Source: Bradyrhizobium sp. CER78
GTDB taxonomy: Bacteria; Pseudomonadota; Alphaproteobacteria; Rhizobiales; Xanthobacteraceae
Reading direction: 5' to 3'
Assembly: GCF_029846235.1 (NCBI RefSeq)
Contig: NZ_JARVWP010000005.1
Span: 124,001 to 188,000, forward strand
DNA length: 64,000 bases
Shown here piece after piece: positions 53,535-62,573 of this stretch. The stretch's first letter is position 1. Each line of letters opens with the position of its first letter. The translations under genes were made by a program, and so were the position numbers. The notes under the pieces were generated by a model. The model saw only the letters and a program-made list of their open reading frames with translations. It made no database searches and was not told where the DNA came from.

Positions 53535-54323
53535 ATGCCCACCGTTGCACCTGCTCACGAGTTCGATGACCAGACGCTGCTGCGTGCGCTCACGCACCGC
53601 GTCCACAGCGACCTCGTCTCGTCGATCGATGCGGTCTCTGCCGCCGTGCTGCGCACAGATAACCCAGCGGTCAAGGTCGCGCTCGCCGGCGTCATCGAAC
53701 TGCTCGAGCAGCATGCCGGCGTTCATCGCGTGCTGGCGATGCCGGATCACGACGGACTGATCGACGCCGCCGAATCCGTCCGCAAGCTTGCGCTCGGCCT
53801 GAGTCGATCGTCGCTGGAGCCGATCGGGATTCGTCTCGCGCTGAGCGCCGACAGCCTGCCGCTCGAAGCAGAACGCTGCTGGCGCCTCGCTCTGGCCGTC
53901 CATGAGCTGGTGACAAATGCTGCACGGCACGCGCATTTCGAAGGCCGGGATGGTGCGATCAAGATCAAGCTTTCGCTCGCCGGGACCATCGTCAATTGCA
54001 TCGTCGCGGACAATGGTTCGCGCTCGGAGCGCTTGCGGCCGGGGCGCGGTCTCCAGATGGTCGGCGATCTGGCCCGTAGCCTCGGCGGCCGGATCGAGTA
54101 CGGCTTCGGTTCGCAATTCTCGTCGTTCCTCGTCGTGTTTCCGCTCCGCGCACGCGAGCATCGCGCCAACCGGATCGTCGCGTCGCGTCGCCTGCGTAAC
54201 GCGCGTCGGGCAGCGCCGCCGCGTGTGCGGCCGCAGCCGGCGCGCGCACCTGCTGTTGCCGTGCCGGCCGGCCTGCGCAGCGATGTCCCCGCCACGACGG
54301 GAGCTGCGCTGGAGCCGACATGA
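53535..54323 (+). CDS. orphan histidine-kinase-like ATPase protein
   Basis: The 262-residue protein has a degenerate HisKA_2/HWE-like dimerisation region (ALTHRVHSDLVSSIDAVSAA, candidate His21/His24) and an HATPase domain with N-box LAVHELVTNAARHA and G-box RPGRGLQMVGDLARSLGGRI. It lacks a sensor or membrane domain, and ends in a basic, Ala/Pro-rich tail. No receiver gene is nearby. A phosphotransferase-like role in general stress response signalling is a possibility. Confidence 0.75.
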   Translation: MPTVAPAHEFDDQTLLRALTHRVHSDLVSSIDAVSAAVLRTDNPAVKVALAGVIELLEQHAGVHRVLAMPDHDGLIDAAESVRKLALGLSRSSLEPIGIRLALSADSLPLEAERCWRLALAVHELVTNAARHAHFEGRDGAIKIKLSLAGTIVNCIVADNGSRSERLRPGRGLQMVGDLARSLGGRIEYGFGSQFSSFLVVFPLRAREHRANRIVASRRLRNARRAAPPRVRPQPARAPAVAVPAGLRSDVPATTGAALEPT

Positions 54324-54505
54324 AGCGCATTTTCAGCCTCACACTGTTCGCGACCGGCGCGCTCGGCTTTGCGATGTTCCTGGCAGCCTTGCGGCCGGAA
54401 CCCATCGGACGCCCAACACGCGTCGCCAGTGCCTTCACGCGATTTCTCATCTCAATCGAAGCCAACAATGCACCGGGAGAGAGCCATGATCACGAGCACA
54501 ACTGA
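54320..54505 (+). CDS. 61-residue single-TM small protein
   Basis: The start overlaps the kinase-like gene (ATGA) and the 3' end overlaps the epoxide hydrolase start by 20 bases. It begins MKRIFSLTLFATGALGFAMF, a signal anchor or membrane span, then a polar tail. Probably translated by coupling; function unknown. Confidence 0.55.
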   Translation: MKRIFSLTLFATGALGFAMFLAALRPEPIGRPTRVASAFTRFLISIEANNAPGESHDHEHN

Positions 54506-55808
54506 CGAAATCATTGATCTGCGTCGCCGCCGGCTGCTGGGCACCGCCGCGATGGGGATCGCCGCCGTCGGCGCGGCCACCGTGCTTCCGCCGGGAATCC
54601 GCACCGCGGCTGCCAGCGAAGCCGTCCGTCCCTTTCGCATCGATATGCCGGAAGAGCAGCTGGTCGACCTGCGCCGGCGTGTAGCCGCGACGCGATGGCC
54701 CGACAGGGAAACCGTCACCGATCCATCCCAGGGCGTGCAGCTCAAGACCGTGCAGCAGCTCGCCCAATACTGGCAGGACGGCTACAGCTGGAGAAAGATC
54801 GAGGCGCGGCTCAACAGCCTGCCGCAGTTCATCACCGAGATCGACGGGCTCGACATTCACTTCATTCACGTTCGCTCCAGGCATCCGAACGCGCTGCCGA
54901 TGATCGTGACGCACGGCTGGCCTGGCTCGATCATCGAGCAGATCAAGATCATCGATCCGCTGACCAACCCGACGGCGCATGGCGGGACCGCTGCGGATGC
55001 GTTCGATCTCGTGATTCCGTCGCTGCCGGGTCACGGCTTCTCCGGAAAGCCGACCGCACCCGGCTGGACTCCGGTTCGTATCGCGCGGGCCTGGACCACC
55101 CTGATGCGGCGCCTCGGCTACAAGCAGTTCGTGGCGCAGGGTGGCGATTGGGGCAACGCCGTCTCGGAGACGCTGGCGCTGCAGGAGCCGGTCGAGCTGC
55201 TCGGCATCCACACCAACATGGCGGCCACCGTCCCGGCCGACATCTCGAGGGCCCTCGCGTTCAATTTGGCGCCGCCGGTCAATCTTGCGGCCGACGAGCG
55301 CCGTGCTTGGGATCAGCTGCGCTTCTTCTACGACAAGGGGCTCGGCTACGCCAACGAGATGTCCAATCGCCCGCAGACCCTCTACGGGCTGGTCGATTCG
55401 CCGATCGGCCTCGCGGGCTGGATGCTCGATCACGATGCGCGCAGCCAGGAGATGATCGCCCGCGTCTTCGACGGCAAGGCGGAAGGGCTGTTGCGCGATG
55501 ATGTGCTCGACAACATCTCGCTGTACTGGTTGACCAATACCGCGATCTCTTCAGCGCGGCTCTATTGGGACACCCATCAGGTGTCAACGGGCGGCTTCTT
55601 CGATGTGCGCGGCGTCAAGATCCCGGTCGCCGTAAGCGCGTTCGCCGACGAGATCTACACGGCGCCCCGGAGCTGGGCGGAGCAGGCCTATCCGAAGCTG
55701 ATCCACTACAACAAGCTCGACAAGGGCGGGCACTTCGCGGCGTGGGAGCAGCCCGAACTCTTTGTCGCCGAAATGCGTACGGCGTTCCGCCCGCTTCGCA
55801 ACGCCTAG
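54486..55808 (+). CDS. epoxide hydrolase (EHN domain alpha/beta hydrolase), exported
   Basis: The protein has 440 residues from ATG 54486, preceded by GGGAGAGA. The N-terminus has a twin-arginine-like signal (RRRRLLGTAAMGIAAVGAAT). The EHN domain starts at PFRIDMPEEQLVDLRRRVAA. The alpha/beta core shows TYPE-like HGWPGS oxyanion loop and the nucleophile in QGGDWGNAVSETLAL. Such enzymes open epoxides to diols; export is unusual but seen in TAT-dependent members. Confidence 0.88.
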   Translation: MITSTTDEIIDLRRRRLLGTAAMGIAAVGAATVLPPGIRTAAASEAVRPFRIDMPEEQLVDLRRRVAATRWPDRETVTDPSQGVQLKTVQQLAQYWQDGYSWRKIEARLNSLPQFITEIDGLDIHFIHVRSRHPNALPMIVTHGWPGSIIEQIKIIDPLTNPTAHGGTAADAFDLVIPSLPGHGFSGKPTAPGWTPVRIARAWTTLMRRLGYKQFVAQGGDWGNAVSETLALQEPVELLGIHTNMAATVPADISRALAFNLAPPVNLAADERRAWDQLRFFYDKGLGYANEMSNRPQTLYGLVDSPIGLAGWMLDHDARSQEMIARVFDGKAEGLLRDDVLDNISLYWLTNTAISSARLYWDTHQVSTGGFFDVRGVKIPVAVSAFADEIYTAPRSWAEQAYPKLIHYNKLDKGGHFAAWEQPELFVAEMRTAFRPLRNA

Positions 55809-55810
55809 TC

Positions 55811-57919
55811 ATGCTGCCGGCGGTGCGCACGAAGATGCGCACCGCCATTACTTCCGGCCTTATGATGAACCAGCCTTCCTCATTCCTGTCGCGAAATTCC
55901 GCTTCCGTCTTCACAGTACGGACGTTTGCGGCAGCCATGGTGGCGCTTTCGATCGCGCTCCTGCTCGATATGCCGCGCCCCTACTGGGCGATGGCGTCGG
56001 TCTACATCACCTCCAACGAGCTGACGGGGGCGACGTCGTCGAAGGCGGTGTATCGCGTGCTGGGAACGCTGATCGGCGCAACCGGGACGATCGTGCTGAT
56101 CCCGAATCTCGTCAACGCACCCGAGCTGCTAAGCCTTGCCGTGGCGCTGTGGGCCGGCGTTTTCCTGTATTTTTCGCTGATTGACGGCACCCCGCGCAGC
56201 TACGTGTTCCTGCTGTCCGGCTACACTGTCGCCCTGCTCGGCTTCCCGATCCTTTCGACGCCCGAATCGACGTTCGACATCGTCGCTGCCCGCGTGCAGG
56301 AAATCCTGCTCGGCATCGCCTGCGCGAGTGTCGCATCAAGGATCGTGCTGCCGCGCACCGTCGCCGGCACAATCGCCGCCCGCGCGGAGGCCTGGCTCGC
56401 CAACACGCGCCAGCTCACCGTGGACGTCCTCACCGGCCAGGGCAGCGACCAGGAGCACGATGGCGAACGCATGCGGCTTGCCGCTGCCGCCGCCGAGATC
56501 GACCAGCTGAGCCGGCATCTCGGCTTCGAAACCGTGACATCGGCGAATACGGTACGAGGCCTAGAACTGCTTCGGCAACGGATGCTGCTGTTGCACCCTC
56601 TGCTCGCATCAATCGAGGCCCGGAAGAACGCGCTCATCTCTCACGGCGGTGTGCCGCCAGCCATCGCCGATGTCAGCCTGCGGATCGCAAGCTGGCTTGC
56701 GAACGGCGATCAGGACGAACGGGACGCTGACGGATTGCGCGCAATACTCGATGAAGTCCAGCCGCAGCTTGACACAAATGCGAACTGGACCGAGATATCC
56801 GCGGTCGGCCTCGCCGTTCGGCTGCGCAATCTCATCGACGTCATGCGGGATTGCCGCCTGTTGCGCGAGGCAACTGCCGACGGCCGCGACCCGAGCTCGC
56901 TTGCGCTTGCCCTGACGCTTGACAGCCCGGTGCCTGGTGCCCGGCACCGTGACCACGGGCTCGCGTCGTGGGCCGCCGCGGCGACAGCACTCTCGGTTCT
57001 CGCTTGCTGCGCGTTCTGGATCGCCACCGGCTGGACCGATGGTGCATCGGCTGCGTTGTTCGCCGCACTTGTCGGGTCGTTTCTAGCCGGCCAGGACGAT
57101 CCGCTGCCGGCATTCCGCAAGTTCTTCGGCGTCATCCTCGTCGTCATCGTGGTCACCGGAATTTGCACGTTCGGCATTTTGCCGCGCGTCACGACGTTCG
57201 AGATGCTCGTCGTCGCCCTCGCGCCGACGTTCCTGCTGTTCGGCTGGATGACGGCACGGCCGGCGACCGGATCCACCGGCTCTTGGCTTGCCATCTTCAC
57301 ATCGGTGCAGCTCGCGCTGCAATCATCCTACTCGGCGGACTTCGGTGCCTTCGCCAATTCCAGCATATCGCTCATGGTGGGTGTCGCGCTCACGGCCACA
57401 ACCTGCGGCATCGTCCGCACGCTGGGCGCAACCTGGATCGCAAACCGCCTGGTGCGGAGCAACTGGCGTACGCTCGCCGCGGTAGCCGGGCGCAGCTCGC
57501 CCCAGAATCGCGCCGCTATCGGCAGTCTCATGCAGCATCGCCTGGCTCTGCTTGCCGCGCGCATCGCCGTGGTTCCAGCAGTGGCGCGGAGCGACGCCGC
57601 CAATCTTCGCCAGCTTCGAACGGCACTGAACATCGTCGACGTCAGGCACGCGAGCCTCGGTCTGTCACGCGCTGCCACAGCCGGCATCGACGCGCTGTTC
57701 GACCGTCTTGCATCGGCTGCCCGGACCCATACCGCCGGGCGGCTGCCGGATGGGCTGATCGGCCGGCTCGACGACGCGATTGCGTCGACGTTGCGGGAGC
57801 CCGCGAGCAAGAACCGCAGTGACGCGCTGATCGGCCTTTCCGGAATTCGCGCCGGCCTGTTTCCTGCCGCCGGGTCCTACCAGCCGCGCCCATCAGAGCA
57901 AGGGAGCATAGCCCCATGA
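55811..57919 (+). CDS. FUSC/AaeB family efflux transporter
   Basis: The protein is about 702 residues if started at ATG 55811 (starts at about 55832 or 55862 are possible). It has two membrane blocks (TFAAAMVALSIALLLDMPRP, and later AALFAALVGSFLAGQ) separated by cytoplasmic regions, as in AaeB and FusB pumps for aromatic acids. The stop overlaps the DUF1656 gene. Together with DUF1656 and HlyD genes it makes an AaeXAB-type efflux set. Confidence 0.87.
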   Translation: MLPAVRTKMRTAITSGLMMNQPSSFLSRNSASVFTVRTFAAAMVALSIALLLDMPRPYWAMASVYITSNELTGATSSKAVYRVLGTLIGATGTIVLIPNLVNAPELLSLAVALWAGVFLYFSLIDGTPRSYVFLLSGYTVALLGFPILSTPESTFDIVAARVQEILLGIACASVASRIVLPRTVAGTIAARAEAWLANTRQLTVDVLTGQGSDQEHDGERMRLAAAAAEIDQLSRHLGFETVTSANTVRGLELLRQRMLLLHPLLASIEARKNALISHGGVPPAIADVSLRIASWLANGDQDERDADGLRAILDEVQPQLDTNANWTEISAVGLAVRLRNLIDVMRDCRLLREATADGRDPSSLALALTLDSPVPGARHRDHGLASWAAAATALSVLACCAFWIATGWTDGASAALFAALVGSFLAGQDDPLPAFRKFFGVILVVIVVTGICTFGILPRVTTFEMLVVALAPTFLLFGWMTARPATGSTGSWLAIFTSVQLALQSSYSADFGAFANSSISLMVGVALTATTCGIVRTLGATWIANRLVRSNWRTLAAVAGRSSPQNRAAIGSLMQHRLALLAARIAVVPAVARSDAANLRQLRTALNIVDVRHASLGLSRAATAGIDALFDRLASAARTHTAGRLPDGLIGRLDDAIASTLREPASKNRSDALIGLSGIRAGLFPAAGSYQPRPSEQGSIAP

Positions 57920-58126
57920 GATACGAACTTGATCTGTTTGGCGTGATCGTTCCCAGTTTCCTGCTGTGGGGCGGTCGTCGCCTGCATCCTCACGCGCGTG
58001 GCCGCCAGGGTGTTGGCGCGGGCCGGCCTTTATCGCCACGTCTGGCACGGCGCGCTGTTCAATTTCGCGCTCTACGTCTGCCTGGTCGCCGGCCTCATCT
58101 TTATCTCCAGGGAGTTGGTCTCATGA
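57916..58126 (+). pseudogene. DUF1656 (AaeX-like) small membrane protein, one-base frameshift at the GGGG run near 57968
   Basis: MRYELDLFGVIVPSFLLW reads in one frame; the rest, VVACILTRVAARVLARAGLY and VWHGALFNFALYVCLVAGLIFISRE, reads in the next. Removing one G from GGGG at 57968-57971 gives a complete 69-residue AaeX-like protein with two spans. It overlaps FUSC (ATGA) and HlyD (ATGA region), so three efflux genes are translationally coupled. Confidence 0.8.
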
Positions 58127-59096
58127 AATCCGTTCTCAACGCGCTGCGCCGCGTCTCTCTCACCACACTCGTGGTTCTGGTCGCGGTCTGGGCCGGTTAC
58201 AAGCTCTGGGACTACTACATGAACGAGCCTTGGACCCGCGACGGCCATGTCAGGGCTGACGTCGTTCCGGTTGCGCCCGATGTCTCCGGCTTCGTCACCG
58301 ACGTGCTCGTCAAGGACAACCAGCCGGTCCAGCGCGGCGACGTGCTGTTCCGGATCGACCGGGCGCGCTACGAGATCGCGCTGAAGCAGGCCGAGGCGGT
58401 GCTGCTCGGCAAGGGCGCCCAGCTCGACGAGGCCAACGCGGACCTGAAGCGCTACAGCGCGCTCACGCCCGACGTCGTCGTCTCCAAGCAGCGGCTGGAT
58501 CAGGTGATCGCGGCCCAGGGCGAGGCGCAGGCTGCCCATGACCAGGCCGTCGCGGACCTCAATCTGGCCAAGCTCAATCTCGAGCGCAGCGAGGTACGTG
58601 CCTCCATTAGTGGCGTCGTCACTAACGTGGAGCTGCGGCCAGGGACCTATCTCACCACCGGCAAGGGCGTGATGGCGCTGCTCGATTCCGACACCTGCGC
58701 GTCGAGGGCTATTTCGAGGAGACCAAGCTGCCGCGCATCCATCTCGGCGACCGCGTCAGTGTTCGGCTGCTGGGCAGCGACCACGTGCTGCGCGGGAGGG
58801 TAGACAGTGTCGCGGCCGGCATCGAGGATCGCGACCGCAGTTCCGGTACGACCTTGCTTGCCAATGTCAATCCGACCTTCAACTGGGTGCGGCTGGCGCA
58901 ACGCGTTCCGGTCCGGATCGCGCTCGATCCCGCCGCACGAAGCGAGCTCGTTGCCGGCGCCACCGCGACCGTCGACGTGCTCGGATCTTCGTTGCACGGC
59001 GACCCGCGCGGGGCGCGGGACGCGCGCGGCGCCTCACACTCAAGCGTATGCCGGGCGGTGCAGGCCGCCCTCCGAGCTCCGCCGCCGTGTGGCTGA
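58123..59096 (+). pseudogene. HlyD/AaeA family efflux periplasmic adaptor, one-base frameshift near 58694
   Basis: The N-terminal part begins MKSVLNALRRVSLTTLVVLV with a membrane anchor, the lipoyl region DGHVRADVVPVAPDVSGFVT and helical hairpin AEAVLLGKGAQLDEANADLK, to ALLDSDT. The rest (RVEGYFEET, LRGRVDSVAAGIEDRD, NWVRLAQRVPVRIALD) is in another frame. Adding one C at CC 58694 restores one adaptor of about 320 residues. It is the periplasmic link of the FUSC pump. Confidence 0.82.
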
Positions 59097-59150
59097 TCGC
59101 ACGCCGCGCAAGTGAAATACGGCCGACCTTGTGGCCCCGCACCGTGCCGG

Positions 59151-59769
59151 TCAGCTGCCAAGTTGAATGGTGCGCTCCAGCGCCGCGGCGAAGCCGTTGA
59201 GCGAAACATTGAAGACGACCGGCCCGGTGTTGATGTTCTGCGCGGCGACGGTGAGCGTCTTGGCCTTGCTCATGGTGTCGGTCACAACAGTGGGAAAGGA
59301 CACCGGAAGCAGACAGCCTTGCACGGTGCAGGTGGAGAAGCGCGTCTGCTCCAGGTCCTTGCCGTCAAGCTTGACGACGGCCCCGGCGTCGAGCTTGAGT
59401 CCAAATGGCATCAACATGTTGCCTTCGGCCTTTCCGTTCCCTGGCAGCAGTTCGATGGCGAAGACTTGCTGGTTGGTCTCCTTGGAGGTCTGCGTCTGAC
59501 TGAGGGTGCACAGCCTTGCGCCGCCGTCGAGCTGACATTTGACGATCCAGTCTCCGTAAGTCTCACTGATCGCGGACGCGCCCTTGGGAAGCTGGACCGG
59601 GTGGACCGCGCCATCCATCGCGGATGTCTGGCTCCGCGTGTCGATCGGAACAGAGACGGTCCCTCCGCCGGCGTCCGACATATCGGGCGGCCTGCGCCGA
59701 GCCGATGCCGACCATGATTGCGAGCGCGACGATTGCCCGACGTCTGTCTGCTGCACTGACCCTCACCAT
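59151..59769 (-). pseudogene. invasion-associated locus B (IalB) family protein, frameshift within 59684-59693
   Basis: The signal peptide (MVRVSAADRRRAIVALAIMV, ending GIGSAQAA) is in one frame; the mature IalB domain (SETYGDWIVKCQLDGGARLC, TFSTCTVQGCLLPVSFPTVV) is in another. A slip in the GGGCGGCC run at 59684-59693 separates them. ATG 59769 has GGGGTGA upstream. IalB proteins are periplasmic; in Bartonella linked to erythrocyte entry, in rhizobia of unknown role. Confidence 0.8.
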
Positions 59770-59866
59770 GCATTCACCCCGTCTCATCACGCCTCGAAGC
59801 CGATTTTGCTTTGCGTGGGTAATTTTCCCACGTAGACGAGACACATTTACTTGGAGAACCGCGGAC

Positions 59867-60052
59867 ATGCAAGAGATTATCGCCGCCAGCGTGATTATTG
59901 CGATTGTTGCATTCTGCGGCGGGTATTTTGGGCAATCGCGCGTGAAGTCAGGGCCTCGAACAGGCAACGGCGGAAATGACGCAGCACGGCTGGAACGCAG
60001 TCATGCCCATCCAGCGATTTGCCCGCGGCGTGTTTCTTACAAAGGCGCATGA
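59867..60052 (+). CDS. 61-residue single-TM protein
   Basis: ATG 59867 follows GGAGAA. The N-terminal MQEIIAASVIIAIVAFCGGY is a membrane span followed by a basic polar tail (GQSRVKSGPRTGNG). It is divergent from the IalB gene. Function unknown. Confidence 0.5.
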   Translation: MQEIIAASVIIAIVAFCGGYFGQSRVKSGPRTGNGGNDAARLERSHAHPAICPRRVSYKGA

Positions 60053-60091
60053 AATCCGCTTGAACCGTCATCGCGCCTTGGTTTCTCGTTT

Positions 60092-60140
60092 AGGCATGAT
60101 CTTTTCGGAAAACCGCTTCGCACTTTTCCGGATCATGCCT
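60092..60140. repeat. short intergenic palindrome (Bradyrhizobium-type)
   Basis: AGGCATGATC (60092-60101) and GATCATGCCT (60131-60140) are perfect inverted arms, with a second complementary pair CGGAAAA/TTTTCCG inside. I recognise this TTTTCCGGATCATG palindrome as frequent between genes of Bradyrhizobium. It lies just before the GNAT start and may end transcripts of the small gene. Confidence 0.75.
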
Positions 60141-60152
60141 TAAGGTCGCCGG

Positions 60153-60617
60153 ATGGACATGCTCGTCAAGCTCTATGCCCTGCCCGATTCCCGGCCCGCC
60201 TACGATCGATTGCAGCAGGCCGGAATTGTCATGCGCCGCGCGCTCGCCCCCGAAAAGCACAAGGTTACAGCCTGGGTACGGGAGACCTTCAGCGAGGCAT
60301 GGGCCAGCGAAACCGAGGTTGCGTTCAGCCGCGAACCGGTCTCCTGCTTCATCGCGATCCAGCACAAGAAAATTGTCGGCTTCGCCTGCCATGACGCAGC
60401 CTGCCGCAACTTCTTCGGTCCGACCGGCGTCGCGCCGAAGGCCCAGCAGGGCGGAATCGGCAAGGCGCTGTTGTTCGCCTGTCTCGAGGACATGAAGCAC
60501 CAGGGCTTCGGCTACGCCATCATCGGTGGCGTCGGGCCGGCAGAATTCTACGCGAAGGCCGTCGGCGCCGTGGCCATCGAAGGCTCCGCGCCAGGAATTT
60601 ATCGGGGACTGCTGTAG
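60153..60617 (+). CDS. GNAT family N-acetyltransferase
   Basis: The 154-residue protein has a GNAT core with FIAIQHKKIVGFACHDAA (beta4 region), GVAPKAQQGGIGKALLFACL (acetyl-CoA loop Q-x-x-G-x-G/A) and GYAIIGGVGPAEFYAKAVGA. The substrate is unknown. The start follows the palindromic repeat by 12 bases. Confidence 0.85.
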   Translation: MDMLVKLYALPDSRPAYDRLQQAGIVMRRALAPEKHKVTAWVRETFSEAWASETEVAFSREPVSCFIAIQHKKIVGFACHDAACRNFFGPTGVAPKAQQGGIGKALLFACLEDMKHQGFGYAIIGGVGPAEFYAKAVGAVAIEGSAPGIYRGLL

Positions 60618-60924
60618 ACGGCCGGTTGCGCTTCGCTCGACCGATAGCAGCCTGCCTTCGAACCCTGCCTTGGCGGCTTCACGACGGAACCCGAAATCCG
60701 TTCAATCGCAATCGCTTACATACAGGCAAAAGTTGTACTGCGGTCGACGCTACTGCATCGCAGATGCACGCCACGCGCTGCGCTGCCGTGATCCCGCTCC
60801 TCGCATCGAGGCGGCACAATTATTTGGTGCCGGTCGCCACCGACACGACATGTGGACCTTGCGCTTGACATGCCGCCGATGGTCAACTCGCTGATCGGAA
60901 TGTTCCTGCATCGTTGGGGGAAAC
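60618..60924. other. gene-free stretch upstream of the peptide ABC operon
   Basis: No credible gene is seen. It should hold the promoter of the DppA-like operon; I see no strong palindrome or riboswitch-like structure. Confidence 0.5.
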
Positions 60925-62517
60925 ATGAAGTTCAAGTTGATTGCGATCGCGGCCGGCCTGGGGCTCGCACTCGCCGCCACGGCGGCGGCAGCCCAGACAC
61001 CGCGCAAGGGCGGGACCATTCGCATGACGGCGCCCTACGGCTCCAGCTTCACCAGCATGGACATCCACACGACACCACGCGCCCAGGACGAGATCTACGC
61101 CAAGGCCCTGCACCGGTCGCTCTATATCTGGGACTCCAGCGAGGGCAAGCCGGTTCTGGAACTTGCCAAGGAGGTCGCCGTCTCGGGCGGAGGCCTCATT
61201 TACACTTTCAAGCTGCGCGATGACGCCTACTTCCACAACGATCGCAAGATGACGGCGGACGACGTCATCTGGTCCTACAATCGCATCATGGACGGCACCA
61301 AGGCCTATCCCGGCGCGCGCTTCGTCCGCATCATCGAGGGTGCGGCCGAGGTCGAGAAGGGCCAGGCCAAGGAGATCTCCGGCCTGAAGAAAATCGACGA
61401 CCTCACCCTCGAGATGAAGCTGACCGAAAAAGTCGATCCCGCCTTTTACTTCTTCACGGCGCTGACCTCGATCTATCCCGCCGACGAGGGCGCCAAGGAG
61501 AGCTTCATCCAGAAGCCGATCGGTCTTGGTCCGTTCAAGTTCGTCGAGCACGTGCCGGGATCGCGTATCGTGCTGGAACGCTGGGACCGGTTCTACAAGC
61601 CCGGCAAGCCATACGCCGACAAGCTCGTGATCTCGCTGATGGGCGAAGCCGCCGCACGCGACGTCGCCTTCCGCAACAAGGAGATCGACACCTCGGTGCT
61701 GGGGCCGGCGCAGTATGTCGCCTATCAGGTCGACCCCGACCTCAAGGGCACCATCGTCGAAGTCGCCGAGGTCTTCACGCGCTATATGGGGATGAATCCG
61801 GCGTTCAAGCCGTTCTCCGACAAGCGGGTTCGCCAGGCCATCAACCACGCCATCGATGCCGATCTGATCATCAACAAGCTGGTCAAGGGCAAGGCCTATC
61901 GCGCCACGAGCTGGCTGCCTTTGACCTCGCCTGCCTACGACAAGACGATGAAGCCCTACCCCTATGATCCCGCGAAGGCGAAGCAATTGCTCGCGGACGC
62001 GGGTTATCCCTCGGGCTTTGAATTCGAATGGACCACCAGTCAGAACGAAAGCTGGGGCCTGCCGATCGTCGAGGCCGCGATCCCGATGCTGGACAAGGTC
62101 GGTATCAAGGTGAAAGTGAAGCAGGTCGAGACCGCGGTGCTGGCGGAGGTCATTCGCAAGGGCGACTTCCAGGCCTTCATCTATTCCCAGGCGACCGGCC
62201 CGGATCCACAGGCCGCACTCAAATGCTTCCACTCGGCGACGCCACAATCGGCCTGCAACTACACGAACTTCAAGAACGCCGAGTTCGACAAGGTGATCGA
62301 TGAAGCCGGGCAGACCGACGACGCCACCAAGCGCGTCCAGCTGCTGCAAAAGGCCAATGCGCTGCTCCATGAGGAAGCACCGGTCTGGTTCTTCAACTAC
62401 AACAAGGCGGTCATGGCGGTGCAGCCCTGGCTCAAGGGAATTCAGCTGGACGCGACCGAACTGACCCATCAGAATGTCGAGGACCTCTGGGTCGACGAGA
62501 CCTCGCCCGCGAAGTGA
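60925..62517 (+). CDS. ABC transporter substrate-binding protein (family 5, DppA/OppA-like)
   Basis: The 530-residue protein has a signal peptide (KLIAIAAGLGLALAATAAAA) and the family 5 blocks LIYTFKLRDDAYFHNDRKMT, DVIWSYNRIMDGTK, NPAFKPFSDKRVRQAINHAI and YDPAKAKQLLADAGYP. It binds peptides or other oligo-compounds in the periplasm. The operon continues with permease genes; the ATPase genes are probably beyond the window. Confidence 0.92.
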   Translation: MKFKLIAIAAGLGLALAATAAAAQTPRKGGTIRMTAPYGSSFTSMDIHTTPRAQDEIYAKALHRSLYIWDSSEGKPVLELAKEVAVSGGGLIYTFKLRDDAYFHNDRKMTADDVIWSYNRIMDGTKAYPGARFVRIIEGAAEVEKGQAKEISGLKKIDDLTLEMKLTEKVDPAFYFFTALTSIYPADEGAKESFIQKPIGLGPFKFVEHVPGSRIVLERWDRFYKPGKPYADKLVISLMGEAAARDVAFRNKEIDTSVLGPAQYVAYQVDPDLKGTIVEVAEVFTRYMGMNPAFKPFSDKRVRQAINHAIDADLIINKLVKGKAYRATSWLPLTSPAYDKTMKPYPYDPAKAKQLLADAGYPSGFEFEWTTSQNESWGLPIVEAAIPMLDKVGIKVKVKQVETAVLAEVIRKGDFQAFIYSQATGPDPQAALKCFHSATPQSACNYTNFKNAEFDKVIDEAGQTDDATKRVQLLQKANALLHEEAPVWFFNYNKAVMAVQPWLKGIQLDATELTHQNVEDLWVDETSPAK

Positions 62518-62573
62518 CAGGTGCCATGCTCCTCCATCGCGAGAAACGATCGAGGGAGTGACGAAAGCGTCCC

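Noticed and set aside
60883..62469. 528-codon frame opposite the DppA-like gene
   Set aside because: Antisense shadow of a well-supported solute-binding protein; no recognisable domain.
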